Shown here piece by piece: positions 1-7,917 of a stretch of 64,000 nucleotides of DNA. Position 1 is the stretch's first letter, and each line of letters opens with the position of its first letter. This stretch comes from Hymenobacter jeongseonensis. Lineage in GTDB: Bacteria; Bacteroidota; Bacteroidia; Cytophagales; Hymenobacteraceae. The stretch spans positions 310,001 through 374,000 of the forward strand of contig NZ_JADQDQ010000005.1 of the NCBI RefSeq assembly GCF_015694725.1, read 5' to 3'. The position numbers and the translations under genes are program-made. The notes below the pieces were generated by a model. The model did no database searches. It was not told the DNA's origin and saw only the letters and a program-made list of their open reading frames with translations.

Positions 1-41
1 GGCGGGGCTTTTTGTTTGAAGCCTCAAAGCAGCAGAATGGG

Positions 42-749
42 CTACTCAATCTTGGTCATACGGTCTTTTACGGCCTCCAGCGCTACGCGCATGTTGACAA
101 TGTCGCCGCGAGCAGATTCTTGCTCTTTCAGGTTGGCGTCGATGAGGTTGTTGAACTGCTGCAGTTCTGCGGCATTAGCGGCCAGCATCTGCTGGATTTC
201 GATTTTGCGGGCCTTGTTCTTGTCAATGTCCTTCTTGATTGTGTTGGACTTCTCAATCACGGCCATGTGGTTGTTTTGCGAGGCCACCAGCGCACGCTCG
301 GCCTCGGCAATCTGCGACACCAAGTCTTCGCGGTACATCATGCGGGCGAAGTCTTTCAGATACTTCTCGGCCGACTTCCACTGCACGGGGGTTTTGTCTT
401 TTGCCAAGTAGGCGTTGCCCAAGTCAATGCTCCACCACACGGTGGTACCGGTAGGCGTAGCGTCCACCTTACTGATAACACGGATGGGCGTGGGTGCAAT
501 TTCTTCTACAATGACGCCGTCCATGGTCAGCACGCCTTTGTTGTTCTTCAACTTGCTGCCAAACTTCTCGCTGAGCTGCTTCAGCCAGGCAGCTTCCACG
601 CGCTTGTTGTCCAGCTGAATGCTGACGCGCTGGCCCGTCCGTGGCACGTTGTTAATTGACATATCGTACTCGTCCACAACGGATTTCTGAGCATAGCCGC
701 TCAGCGTAGCCAAGCATAGTACGAACAAGATGAGTAGGCTTTTTTTCAT
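42..749 (-). CDS. Exported coiled-coil protein of unknown function
   Basis: I do not recognise a family. The 235-residue product opens with a signal peptide (hydrophobic residues 4-19, likely cleavage after SGYAQ near residue 21), so it should be exported to the periplasm or cell surface. Residues about 30-135 look globular, with a Trp pair in TTVWWS near residue 105. From about residue 140 to the end the sequence is charged, rich in Ala, Glu, Lys, Asn and Gln, and has heptad-like spacing, which suggests a long alpha-helical coiled coil. It has no catalytic motif or membrane segment after the signal. The ATG at 749 immediately precedes the Lys-Lys-hydrophobic signal start and is the obvious choice. 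It stands alone: the next gene is 266 bp away on the other strand, and that gap is AT-rich with no further gene visible. Product function is unknown; existence of the gene is well supported. Confidence 0.8.
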   Translation of the reverse strand: MKKSLLILFVLCLATLSGYAQKSVVDEYDMSINNVPRTGQRVSIQLDNKRVEAAWLKQLSEKFGSKLKNNKGVLTMDGVIVEEIAPTPIRVISKVDATPTGTTVWWSIDLGNAYLAKDKTPVQWKSAEKYLKDFARMMYREDLVSQIAEAERALVASQNNHMAVIEKSNTIKKDIDKNKARKIEIQQMLAANAAELQQFNNLIDANLKEQESARGDIVNMRVALEAVKDRMTKIE

Positions 750-1015
750 GGAGATAATAACTTATGAGGGCTTTAAAATTGGGCGAGGGAAAAGACTTTT
801 GGCAATGGTGCCGTTGTCTGGCATTTCAAATTTAAGGTCTTTCTTCGATGCAAATTCTTTCCTGCCTGACTTTTTTGGGAATAATCCGCTTTTTATTTCT
901 TTAATCATATTATTGCTTTTTTAATTTACAATAATACCAAGAGAGGCCCGCATTCATCTATTTCCTTCTGCTACCTGGCGCAACAAAGCTCGGCTGACCT
1001 GGGTTGTAGGCTCCT

Positions 1016-1423
1016 ATGCAAGTTACCATTTGCCGGGCCGAGCATTTTAACGCCGCCCACCGCCTGCACAACGCCGCCTGGGATGCCGAGCGCAACCAAC
1101 AGGTATTTGGGAAATGCAACAACCCCAACTACCACGGCCACAACTACAACCTCATTGTGCGCCTGACGGGCCCGGTCGAGCCCGAGACCGGCTACGTATA
1201 CGACACCAAGCGCCTGAGTACCCTCATCAAGCGCGAAGTGCTGGAGCGGTACGACCACAAAAACCTGAATTTGGACACGGAAGAATTCCGTACCTTAAAC
1301 CCCACGGCCGAAAACATCGCCGTAGTAATTTGGCAGCGCCTGCGCCCCCATTTGGATGCTGGCCTTGCCCTTTCGGTCACGCTTTATGAGACGGACCGCA
1401 ACTTTGTAGAATACCATGGATAA
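1016..1423 (+). CDS. 6-pyruvoyl-tetrahydropterin synthase / 6-carboxytetrahydropterin synthase family
   Basis: Zinc enzyme of the PTPS/QueD family, which acts on 7,8-dihydroneopterin triphosphate, the product of GTP cyclohydrolase I. Visible features: zinc ligands His15 (FNAAH) and His40/His42 (HGHNY), catalytic Cys34 in FGKCNNPN, the Asp80-His81 pair in YDHKNLN, the PTAEN motif at 97-101 and the substrate Glu in YETDRN near 125. Length (135 aa) is normal. The strings FGKCNN..HGHNY and YETD.N are closer to what I remember of animal 6-pyruvoyl-tetrahydropterin synthases than to E. coli QueD, so a role in tetrahydrobiopterin-like pterin synthesis is possible as well as queuosine synthesis. The stop overlaps the start of folE by 8 bases, so the two are translationally coupled and almost certainly act in sequence. 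Cytoplasmic. Confidence 0.92.
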   Translation: MQVTICRAEHFNAAHRLHNAAWDAERNQQVFGKCNNPNYHGHNYNLIVRLTGPVEPETGYVYDTKRLSTLIKREVLERYDHKNLNLDTEEFRTLNPTAENIAVVIWQRLRPHLDAGLALSVTLYETDRNFVEYHG

Positions 1424-2075
1424 CCCTTCGGGACTGGCCCCGGCAACCGACGCGCACTTGCCCACGGGCCTGCGCACCCCTCTCCGCGACGACGCGTTTG
1501 ACCAAGACGACGAAGCGAAAATCACGGCCATCAGCGGCCATTTCGAGGCTATTATGCGCGAACTGGGCCTCGACCTGACCGACGACAGCCTGGCGGGCAC
1601 GCCCCGCCGAGTAGCCAAGATGTACGTGCAGGAATGGTTCAAAGGGCTGGACCCCAAAAACCGCCCTGAAGTGCGCATGTTCCACAATCGGTACAATTAT
1701 CACCAGTTGCTGGTGGAGCGCGACATCACGTTGTTTTCCTGCTGCGAGCACCATTTTGTGCCCATCATTGGCAAGGCTCACGTGGCCTACCTGCCCGGTG
1801 CCAATGTGGTGGGCCTGAGCAAACTCAACCGCGTGGTGCAGTACTATGCCCGCCGCCCGCAAGTGCAGGAGCGCCTTACCCGGCAAATTGCCGAAGAGCT
1901 CAAGCAAAGCCTCGGCACTGATGATGTGGCCGTGCTCATCGAAGCGGACCACCTCTGTGTGATGAGCCGCGGCGTGAACGACACCAGCAGTTCGACCCTC
2001 ACCAGCGAGTACGGCGGCCGGTTTGCCACGGATGAAGCCCTGCGGCGGGAGTTTTTGCGCCAGATTGGGAAATAG
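1416..2075 (+). CDS. folE: GTP cyclohydrolase I
   Basis: Converts GTP to 7,8-dihydroneopterin triphosphate, the first step towards folate, queuosine and other pterins; cytoplasmic homodecamer in known members. The zinc and catalytic residues are all present: Cys110 and His113 in SCCEHHF, Cys181 in LCVMSRG; the GTP-binding region [15 protein letters not shown] (residues 125-139) is intact. At 219 aa it is full length, with a poorly conserved first 30 residues. The ATG at 1416 lies inside the last codons of the upstream PTPS gene (ATGGATAA), so expression should depend on translation of that gene. The pairing with a PTPS-family enzyme directly links production of the pterin triphosphate to its next conversion. 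Confidence 0.97.
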   Translation: MDNPSGLAPATDAHLPTGLRTPLRDDAFDQDDEAKITAISGHFEAIMRELGLDLTDDSLAGTPRRVAKMYVQEWFKGLDPKNRPEVRMFHNRYNYHQLLVERDITLFSCCEHHFVPIIGKAHVAYLPGANVVGLSKLNRVVQYYARRPQVQERLTRQIAEELKQSLGTDDVAVLIEADHLCVMSRGVNDTSSSTLTSEYGGRFATDEALRREFLRQIGK

Positions 2076-2157
2076 GCAGTTCCGTTGCAGTGGTTACTTT
2101 TCGGGATGACTGCGTAGCGCTACGGGCCAACAAAACAGCAGGGCCCGCTGCGCGTTC

Positions 2158-2165
2158 TACCTTTG
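2158..2165 (+). promoter_or_regulatory. Bacteroidota -7 box (TACCTTTG) for the epimerase gene
   Basis: Exact match to TAnnTTTG. Transcription would begin near 2170, which leaves about 20 bases before the ATG at 2191 and only about 3 before a possible TTG at 2173, so it supports the ATG as start. I see no good -33 TTG at the usual distance. Confidence 0.5.
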
Positions 2166-2190
2166 CTAGCTTTTGTTTGCATTACCCATC

Positions 2191-3123
2191 ATGACCGAGA
2201 ATTCTCCCCGCAAAGTCCTCATCACCGGCGGCACCGGCCTCGTTGGCACCCGCCTTGCTGAAATGCTGATTGACAGCGGCTACGAAGTGGCGCTTCTCAC
2301 CCGCGAGCCCACCAAGAGCAGCCACTACCGCAGCTTTCGCTGGGACCCACGCAGCGGAACCATTGACGACGCGGCCATTCCCTACGCCGACTACATCGTG
2401 AACCTGGCCGGTGCCAGCGTCTCGGACGGAAAATGGACCGATGAGCGCAAGCGCGACATCATGACCAGCCGGCTGGGCGGCCTAGCCCTGCTCCACCGCG
2501 AGCTTGCCAATCGGAAGCACCACGTAAAGGCCTTTGTCTCGGCTTCGGCCATTGGCGTGTATGGCGACACCGCCGAAACGGTGCTCACCGAAGAAACGCC
2601 TCCCGGCCTGCCTACCCACGATTTCCTGGCCGACGTTGCCCACCAGTGGGAGCTGGCGGCGGAACCCGTGGCGGCGCTGGGAATCCGCACGGTTATCCCC
2701 CGCATTGGCATCGTATTGAGTACCGAAGGCGGCGCCCTGCCACAAATGGCCCGCCCTATGAAGCTGGGCGCCGGCGCCGCGCTGGGCAGCGGCAAGCAGT
2801 ACATGTCGTGGATTCATCTCGACGACCTCTGCCGCCTCATCATGGCCATGATAGACGACGACTCGTGGCGCGGCACCTACAACGCCGTGGCACCGACGCC
2901 GGTCACAAACCAACAGTTCACCGAAACCCTGGCGCATGTGCTCCACCGCCGCCTAGTGCTGCCCAAAGTTCCTGCGTTCGGCCTGAAACTAGCCCTTGGG
3001 GAAATGAGCGACATTGTGCTCGCCTCGCAGCGCGTGAGCGCGCAAAAAGTGCTGGCCCAAGGCTTCACGTATGAATACCCGGATTTACGCGGCGCGCTGG
3101 AAGCGCTGTATGATGGGGAGTAG
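2191..3123 (+). CDS. TIGR01777-type NAD(P)-binding epimerase (SDR family)
   Basis: Extended short-chain dehydrogenase/reductase fold protein of 310 aa. The N-terminal Rossmann motif GGTGLVG lies near residue 13, ASAIGVYGD gives the Tyr-containing catalytic region, and the C-terminal DUF1731-like tail (LPKVPAFGLKLALGEMSDI onward) completes the TIGR01777 architecture. Members resemble nucleotide-sugar epimerases, but their substrates are largely unknown. Known relatives include E. coli YfcH; I cannot assign a substrate. A frame-extended TTG at 2173 exists, but the ATG at 2191 is preferred because of the promoter box at 2158 and the typical start just before KVLITGG. It is probably monocistronic: 97 bp separate the folE stop from the epimerase TTG, and the next gene starts 111 bp downstream with different composition. 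Confidence 0.9.
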   Translation: MTENSPRKVLITGGTGLVGTRLAEMLIDSGYEVALLTREPTKSSHYRSFRWDPRSGTIDDAAIPYADYIVNLAGASVSDGKWTDERKRDIMTSRLGGLALLHRELANRKHHVKAFVSASAIGVYGDTAETVLTEETPPGLPTHDFLADVAHQWELAAEPVAALGIRTVIPRIGIVLSTEGGALPQMARPMKLGAGAALGSGKQYMSWIHLDDLCRLIMAMIDDDSWRGTYNAVAPTPVTNQQFTETLAHVLHRRLVLPKVPAFGLKLALGEMSDIVLASQRVSAQKVLAQGFTYEYPDLRGALEALYDGE

Positions 3124-3234
3124 TTCCTAATCCTCTTTTTCCAAAGTTGTGGTCCCGTCGGTGTTTCCTCTTCAGCACGGCCATTAACCACAGGAGTCAA
3201 TCCTCATTTATAGCGCATCAACTCGCACAAGAGA

Positions 3235-3690
3235 ATGTCAAATGTGGAGGAAGCCCCAACGTCCCAGATTAGTATTGAGGACGGGTTTATTGTTTTGACC
3301 AACGCTGGTCAAATAGTTGCTCAAATCCCAATTAAGGACTTAAAGCTAATAGGCGAATACACCACCGCAAATGGGCCTTTTGTTGATGATTGGTTCATCG
3401 TTTTCATGACCTCTGCAAAAGACTGGAAGCAGATTTCCGAATATACACCAGGAATGGCAGAGGTATTGCTGGCGCTTGGTTCTCATTTAGAAGCCGATAT
3501 TATCGGCTCACTGGCTTGGTCTACTAGTTGGAAAACCAACATTATTTGGCCCAAAAATGTAGAAGGCCAGGAAATGTGGGATTTACTCACCGAACACCCC
3601 ACTACCCTATTGGGAAGGCTCAAAAAGGCAATGGGAATTGTTAATAAGCAGTTGGTCTTGACAGAAGCCGCTGCTTCTGTTTTCCGCTAG
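3235..3690 (+). CDS. Hypothetical cytoplasmic protein, AT-rich
   Basis: No family recognised. The 151-residue product has no signal peptide or membrane span. It begins with an acidic segment and includes two Trp-rich stretches (DDWFIVF near 44 and WSTSWKTNIIW near 99). Its codon use is visibly more AT-rich than the flanking genes, which suggests acquisition by transfer or weak selection. The layout MSNVEE followed by alternating beta-like segments is reminiscent of small immunity-like or orphan proteins, but that is only an impression. Its last bases overlap the 3' end of the convergent penicillin-binding protein gene by 4 bp, with no terminator between them, so the two messages may overlap. 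Confidence 0.7.
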   Translation: MSNVEEAPTSQISIEDGFIVLTNAGQIVAQIPIKDLKLIGEYTTANGPFVDDWFIVFMTSAKDWKQISEYTPGMAEVLLALGSHLEADIIGSLAWSTSWKTNIIWPKNVEGQEMWDLLTEHPTTLLGRLKKAMGIVNKQLVLTEAAASVFR

Positions 3691-6083
3691 CGCCGCGGCA
3701 AGCTATCCGGCACTCCTCCCACGGCGTTCATTTGCTCTAGCAGGTTGTCGGCGGCAATGGTATCCACAGCTTCGGCGCGGCGGCGGGGCTCGCTGGGCGA
3801 TACACAGTTGTATTTCTTGCTGATTTTAACCGAGGGTTTGGGAAATTCACCGGGGGTGTAGCCGAGTTCCTTGTCCTCGTAAATCTTCTCCATGAACTTG
3901 CCGAAGATGGGCAGGGCTGTGCGGCCACCTTCGCCCTGCTGCGAGCCAGTGAAGTGAATGCTGCGGTCTTCGCCACCCACCCACACGCCGGTCATCAGGT
4001 CTTTGGTCATGCCCATGTACCAACCGTCGGAATAGTTGGAAGTGGTACCGGTCTTGCCACCGATTTGGTTGTTGTTGCGCCACAGTTCGAAGTCCCACAG
4101 GCCCTGGGAAGTACCGCCGGGCTCCTCCATCCCACCGCGCAGCATGTAAGTCATCAGCCACGCGGTTTCGGCCGAGATGGCGCGTTTCTGCACGGGGTCG
4201 AACTGCTTTATGACGTTGCCGTTGCGGTCTTCGATGCGCGTAACTAGGCGCGGCTCGCTGCGGAAACCGTTGTTCATGAACGTGCTGTAGGCATTCACCA
4301 TCTCATACACGCTCACGTCGCCCCCCGAGCCGAGGCCGATGCTGGGCACCGGCAGCAGTGGGCTGGTAATACCCACTTTGTGGGCGTATTTGGCCACGTT
4401 GTCCCAGCCTACTTTCTCGGTTAGCTGGGCCGTGATGGAGTTGACGGAGCGGGCCATGGCGTGCCGCAGCGTCATGTTGATGCCGGTGTACTCGCGGGTC
4501 ACGTTGTCGGGCTTCCACTCCATAGGCTGGCCGTTTTCCACGTAGTTGATGGTCACCCGCTCGTCCCGAATCCGGTCGCAGGGCGAGTAGCCGTTGTCGA
4601 GGGCCGTGAGGTACACAAACGGTTTGAAGGTAGAGCCGGCCTGGCGGCGGCCTTGCTTCACGTGGTCGTACTGGAAAAAGCGGTAGTCGAGCCCGCCCAC
4701 CCACGCCTTGATGTGGCCGGTGAAAGGGTCCATGCTCATCATGCCGGCCCGCAGGAAGCGCTTGTAATAGGCCAGCGAATCGAGCGGCGACATCACCAGC
4801 GTGGTATCGCCGTCGTCCTTCTTCCAGGTAAACACCTTCATGGGGCGCTTGGCATTCAGGGCCGAATCCAGGCGGGCGGGCTGGTTTTTGTAGCGGTTGG
4901 CGAGGGTTTTGTAACCTTCCGTGCGCTTCATCTGGGTCAGAATAAAGTCAGGGATTTCGTTGCCCTTGTCGTCAACCCAGGGGTTTTTGTCGCGGTTGCG
5001 CCAGAAGTTATCGAAGTTGCGCTGCAGGGATTTCATGCGCTCGTGCAGGGCTTCCTCGGCGTGGGCCTGCATGCGCGAATCGATGGTGGTGTAGATTTTC
5101 AGGCCGTCGCGGTACATGTCGTAGCCGGTGCTGTCGCACCACTGGCCCACAAACTGGCTGATGGCACTGCGGAAGTACGTATCGGGCCCGTCGATGTGCC
5201 GCTCCACGTGGTAATCCAGCACAATGGGCTTGGCTTTGAGGGCGGCAATTTCGGCGGCGGGCAACACGCCGGATTGGCCCATGCGGTCGAGCACCACGTT
5301 GCGGCGGCGCAAGGCGGCCACGGGATGAAACCGGGGATTATAGGCCGTGGGATTGTTGAGCACGCCCACTAGCATGGCTGCTTCTTCGGGCTTGAGGCTG
5401 TCGGGCGAGGTATTGAAGAAGGTTTTGGCCGCCACTTTGATGCCGAAGGCGCTGGAGCCGTACTCCACGGTGTTGAGGTACATGCGCAGGATTTCGCGCT
5501 TGGTGTAGCGCTGCTCCAGGTCCACGGCGGTGAGCCATTCCTTGGTTTTGGCCACAATGGTGCTCACCACCGGAATGTAGCCCAGGGCGCCCCGGCTTTG
5601 CTGGCGGCGGATTTTGTAGAGGTTTTTGGCCAGCTGCTGGGTGATGGTGGAGCCGCCCCGCTTCTCGCCGCGCAACGACGAGTAGAAACCGCCGATTACC
5701 GCCGTGAGGTCGATGCCCGAATGCTCGTAGTAGCGCACGTCTTCGGTGGCAACCAAGGCCTTCACCAAAAGAGGCGACATTTTGCTCAGCGGTATAGGCG
5801 AGCGATTTTCGCGGAAGTACTTGCCAATCAGCACCCCATCGGATGTGTAAAGCTCGGAGGCGCGTTCTACCTTGGGGTTTTCCAAATCAGCAAGGCTGGG
5901 CGACTTCCCGAACAGGAACATGAAATTGGTGCTCACCAGTACCGGATACACCAAAAACAGAATCACGACCAAGCCAAACAGTATCCAGGCAAAATGGGTG
6001 ACACGCAGGGGCCAACGCCGACGCGCTGCTTTGGATTTGGAACCGGTGGGTCGGGAAGAAAGTGGCGGTTTGAGGTCAGCCAT
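3687..6083 (-). CDS. Penicillin-binding protein 1A (bifunctional transglycosylase/transpeptidase)
   Basis: Inner-membrane peptidoglycan polymerase that polymerises lipid II and cross-links the stem peptides. One membrane segment lies at about residues 30-52. The GT51 glycosyltransferase domain follows (catalytic Glu in EDVRYYEH near 115, and GGSTITQQLAKNLY), then the penicillin-binding domain with the SxxK serine in GSTFKP near 481, SVN in ARSVNSITAQ near 545, and KTG in GGKTGTTSNYSDGW near 676. The product is 798 aa from the ATG at 6083; a TTG three codons upstream (6092) is less likely. The C-terminal tail is short and basic. It is single in the window with its own promoter box (6149-6156), as usual for class A PBPs. 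Confidence 0.95.
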   Translation of the reverse strand: MADLKPPLSSRPTGSKSKAARRRWPLRVTHFAWILFGLVVILFLVYPVLVSTNFMFLFGKSPSLADLENPKVERASELYTSDGVLIGKYFRENRSPIPLSKMSPLLVKALVATEDVRYYEHSGIDLTAVIGGFYSSLRGEKRGGSTITQQLAKNLYKIRRQQSRGALGYIPVVSTIVAKTKEWLTAVDLEQRYTKREILRMYLNTVEYGSSAFGIKVAAKTFFNTSPDSLKPEEAAMLVGVLNNPTAYNPRFHPVAALRRRNVVLDRMGQSGVLPAAEIAALKAKPIVLDYHVERHIDGPDTYFRSAISQFVGQWCDSTGYDMYRDGLKIYTTIDSRMQAHAEEALHERMKSLQRNFDNFWRNRDKNPWVDDKGNEIPDFILTQMKRTEGYKTLANRYKNQPARLDSALNAKRPMKVFTWKKDDGDTTLVMSPLDSLAYYKRFLRAGMMSMDPFTGHIKAWVGGLDYRFFQYDHVKQGRRQAGSTFKPFVYLTALDNGYSPCDRIRDERVTINYVENGQPMEWKPDNVTREYTGINMTLRHAMARSVNSITAQLTEKVGWDNVAKYAHKVGITSPLLPVPSIGLGSGGDVSVYEMVNAYSTFMNNGFRSEPRLVTRIEDRNGNVIKQFDPVQKRAISAETAWLMTYMLRGGMEEPGGTSQGLWDFELWRNNNQIGGKTGTTSNYSDGWYMGMTKDLMTGVWVGGEDRSIHFTGSQQGEGGRTALPIFGKFMEKIYEDKELGYTPGEFPKPSVKISKKYNCVSPSEPRRRAEAVDTIAADNLLEQMNAVGGVPDSLPRR

Positions 6084-6148
6084 GCGAGGCAACTAGTTGA
6101 AAAACGGGGCCCGGCCCCTACCGGGCACGCCCCCGCGGCGAGGAAGAA

Positions 6149-6156
6149 CAAATATA
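6149..6156 (-). promoter_or_regulatory. Bacteroidota -7 box (TATATTTG) for PBP1A
   Basis: Exact TAnnTTTG on the minus strand, 65 bases upstream of the ATG at 6083. Transcription should start near 6143, giving a leader of about 60 nt rich in GC hairpin-forming sequence (the GGGCCCGGCCCC / GGGGGC region at about 6107-6135). Confidence 0.5.
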
Positions 6157-6526
6157 CCAGGCAGTGGCACCAATACGTCAGCAGTCGGCCTTTAGGCGCC
6201 TAGGTTTCGCCAAAGCCGGTGCATCGCCGGGAATAGTTGCGGGCTTTATGCGCTGACCAGTTTGTTGTCGATGTACCGCTTGGTGGTGCGGGCGCCCGCG
6301 ACATGGCCGGCCGCACCGCTAGCCATACCCTGAAAATGTTGGATGGGAGAAACATGGAAGGCCTCGCAAGCGCCGCTTCTTCCGCTGGCAACGCGCATGT
6401 TCATGATGCCCCTGGTGGAACGGCTAACTGACACATCTTACGCCAGCAAATTGCCCCACGCCCCAGCCAAGCATTTTTAGTCCCCTGTCTTCGCCGCTAC
6501 TATCTGGCCCAAAGCTGCCGCAAGAG
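6157..6526. other. Intergenic stretch with no supported gene
   Basis: About 370 bp between the PBP1A promoter and the next gene. Short open frames of about 60 codons exist on both strands, but they overlap one another, have atypical codon use and no recognisable start context or motif. I see no hairpin terminator, tRNA or repeat. It may be decayed coding sequence. Confidence 0.4.
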
Positions 6527-6985
6527 CTATTGCCGCGACCGAGCCGACAAAATGGCTTGGTGGTAAACGTTGCGACGCGACTTTGCCCTGCGGCGCTGCC
6601 AGCGCCAGCCCAACTCCCCCAAAGCCAGCAAAATGAATCCCAGCCCCAGGAAGTAGCTCCAGTGCAACATGCGGATTTGGGCGCGGGTGGGCGAATCCAA
6701 TTCCTGGAACAGCAACAGCCCCCACAGTTCATCGAGTAAGGTAAAGCCCCATACCACAGCGGCAAAAGCGCGTCCGACCCGCCCCAGCGCCAAATGCCAA
6801 TGCAACAAGTAGAGCACCACCCCGGGCAGCGCCGAGAGCAACACCAGCGGTGCTGCTTTCACCAGCGGCAGTCCCAAAAACACCATGCTGAGCGTCTCCT
6901 TTAGCACTTGGGCACCGGCCAGCACCCGACCGAGGCGCGAGAGGGTGGGAACGGGAGGCAACGGGTGTACGTGAGAAGTGGGCAT
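6527..6985 (-). CDS. Small integral membrane protein, unknown function
   Basis: No family recognised. From the ATG at 6985 the product has 152 residues with about four hydrophobic segments: residues about 28-50 (LSMVFLGLPLVKAAPLVLL), 52-70, 77-100 (AAVVWGFTLLDELWGLLLF) and 112-132 (WSYFLGLGFILLALGELGW). It ends in a basic tail (RRRAKSRR), which suggests a cytoplasmic C terminus. A TTG four codons upstream (6997) extends the frame but is unlikely. It is oriented with the membrane-protein module to its right, but 541 bp separate it from the next confident gene, so co-transcription is uncertain. Confidence 0.7.
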   Translation of the reverse strand: MPTSHVHPLPPVPTLSRLGRVLAGAQVLKETLSMVFLGLPLVKAAPLVLLSALPGVVLYLLHWHLALGRVGRAFAAVVWGFTLLDELWGLLLFQELDSPTRAQIRMLHWSYFLGLGFILLALGELGWRWQRRRAKSRRNVYHQAILSARSRQ

Positions 6986-7117
6986 AGCGCGGGCCAACGA
7001 TTAAACCATTCTGCCGACAAGATACTGATTAACCGCTAGTAACGGCGCGTCATCGTTCGCGTGGCTTGGTAGCGCTAAATAGGTGGCATCAATCGGCGTA
7101 GCTGGGCCGGCGCGGAC

Positions 7118-7270
7118 TCACTTGGCCTGATATCCTGCCATGGCCAATGATACCAACAGCAACAATACGCTTAATATGTAGGCCCAAAAATGACTTGTGG
7201 TTCTTATTTCACACTGAACTGCGCCAGTAAAAAGGCGCTGCAGCGGAAAATCTACCCATGCCAGCGTCAC
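7118..7270 (-). CDS. Possible 50-residue membrane peptide or gene remnant
   Basis: Low-confidence reading. A minus-strand frame starting at a GTG (7270) and closing with TGA at 7118 encodes about 50 residues and contains a clear hydrophobic run (AYILSVLLLLVSLAMAG) near its end. It lies 20 bp downstream of a membrane-protein gene in the same direction, so it could be a last small gene of that operon or the surviving 3' part of one. A competing ATG frame in the same place is very short. Apart from this, the gap 6986-7290 shows nothing I can name. Confidence 0.22.
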   Translation of the reverse strand: MTLAWVDFPLQRLFTGAVQCEIRTTSHFWAYILSVLLLLVSLAMAGYQAK

Positions 7271-7290
7271 CCAACTTTAGCCGTCGCTGC

Positions 7291-7641
7291 TCATAGCGAA
7301 GTAAGGCCAATGATGACGAGAGCCACGCAGAAGAGAAGTGCCAATCCAACGCACCCAGCTATCATTGGAATGGTAACCAGATGCAATAATAGTCTGGCCC
7401 ACGTAGGCCCGGCGTAATTGCTAACCCAGCCGTGCAACACCCACACCAGTTGCACGCAGGCATCTATCACCGTGCCCAACAACACCAGTAGCATAACGGA
7501 TTCTGCTACCGGCGTATTGGGCCATATTTCCCCCAGGAAAATCAAATTGGCTACGGCAAAGGCCCCAAGGCCAACCATGAGCCATAACCGGAGCGGCGCC
7601 ACCGGCCACCCCGGCCATAAAAATTTTGGGCTGCTATACAT
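7291..7641 (-). CDS. Small membrane protein in the DUF4173 operon
   Basis: No family recognised. The 116-residue product (start ATG at 7641, chosen because the longer frame upstream overlaps the preceding gene and reads through its coding sequence) has three to four hydrophobic segments: about residues 15-35 (LRLWLMVGLGAFAVANLIFL), 44-65 (VMLLVLLGTVIDACVQLVWVL) and 82-112 (LLLHLVTIPMIAGCVGLALL), with few charged residues. It follows the 73-residue membrane protein by 17 bp and sits third in a minus-strand operon headed by the DUF4173 gene. Likely an inner-membrane partner of that protein; function unknown. Confidence 0.72.
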   Translation of the reverse strand: MYSSPKFLWPGWPVAPLRLWLMVGLGAFAVANLIFLGEIWPNTPVAESVMLLVLLGTVIDACVQLVWVLHGWVSNYAGPTWARLLLHLVTIPMIAGCVGLALLFCVALVIIGLTSL

Positions 7642-7658
7642 GACGCAAAACGGCAAGG

Positions 7659-7880
7659 CTATTGAGCCGACCACAGAAGCATAATTTGCACGAAAGCCAA
7701 CAGCAGCAAGGCCACCAGCACCACTGCGGCCGGCAGCACAAAGCGCAGAAAGCGGTGGCGACGAGAACTGGGCGTAGGTGCGCGTTCCTGCCACGTAAGC
7801 AGAACACCGAGGATGGCCACATCGCCCGCACAGAAAAGCAGGCCTAGAAACGTCAGGAAGAGTTGAGGAAGTCCAGTCAT
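7659..7880 (-). CDS. Small two-span membrane protein in the DUF4173 operon
   Basis: A 73-residue protein (ATG at 7880) with two membrane segments: residues about 5-27 (PQLFLTFLGLLFCAGDVAILG) and about 45-68 (FLRFVLPAAVVLVALLLLAF), separated by a basic loop (SSRRHRF). The longer frame starting at 8021 would overlap the DUF4173 gene and is rejected. The spacing is 37 bp from the DUF4173 stop and 17 bp to the next small membrane gene, so these should be one message. No family is recognised. Confidence 0.7.
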   Translation of the reverse strand: MTGLPQLFLTFLGLLFCAGDVAILGVLLTWQERAPTPSSRRHRFLRFVLPAAVVLVALLLLAFVQIMLLWSAQ

Positions 7881-7917
7881 GACAAGGGAAGTGAAATTAA
7901 AAATCAGGAAAGGGGAT

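Noticed and set aside
730-924. 64-codon plus-strand frame in the first intergenic gap
   Set aside because: It begins inside the minus-strand gene and has no signal, motif or start context.
6200-6434. Short overlapping frames after PBP1A
   Set aside because: They overlap in several phases, have no homologue I recognise and no start context; treated as non-coding.
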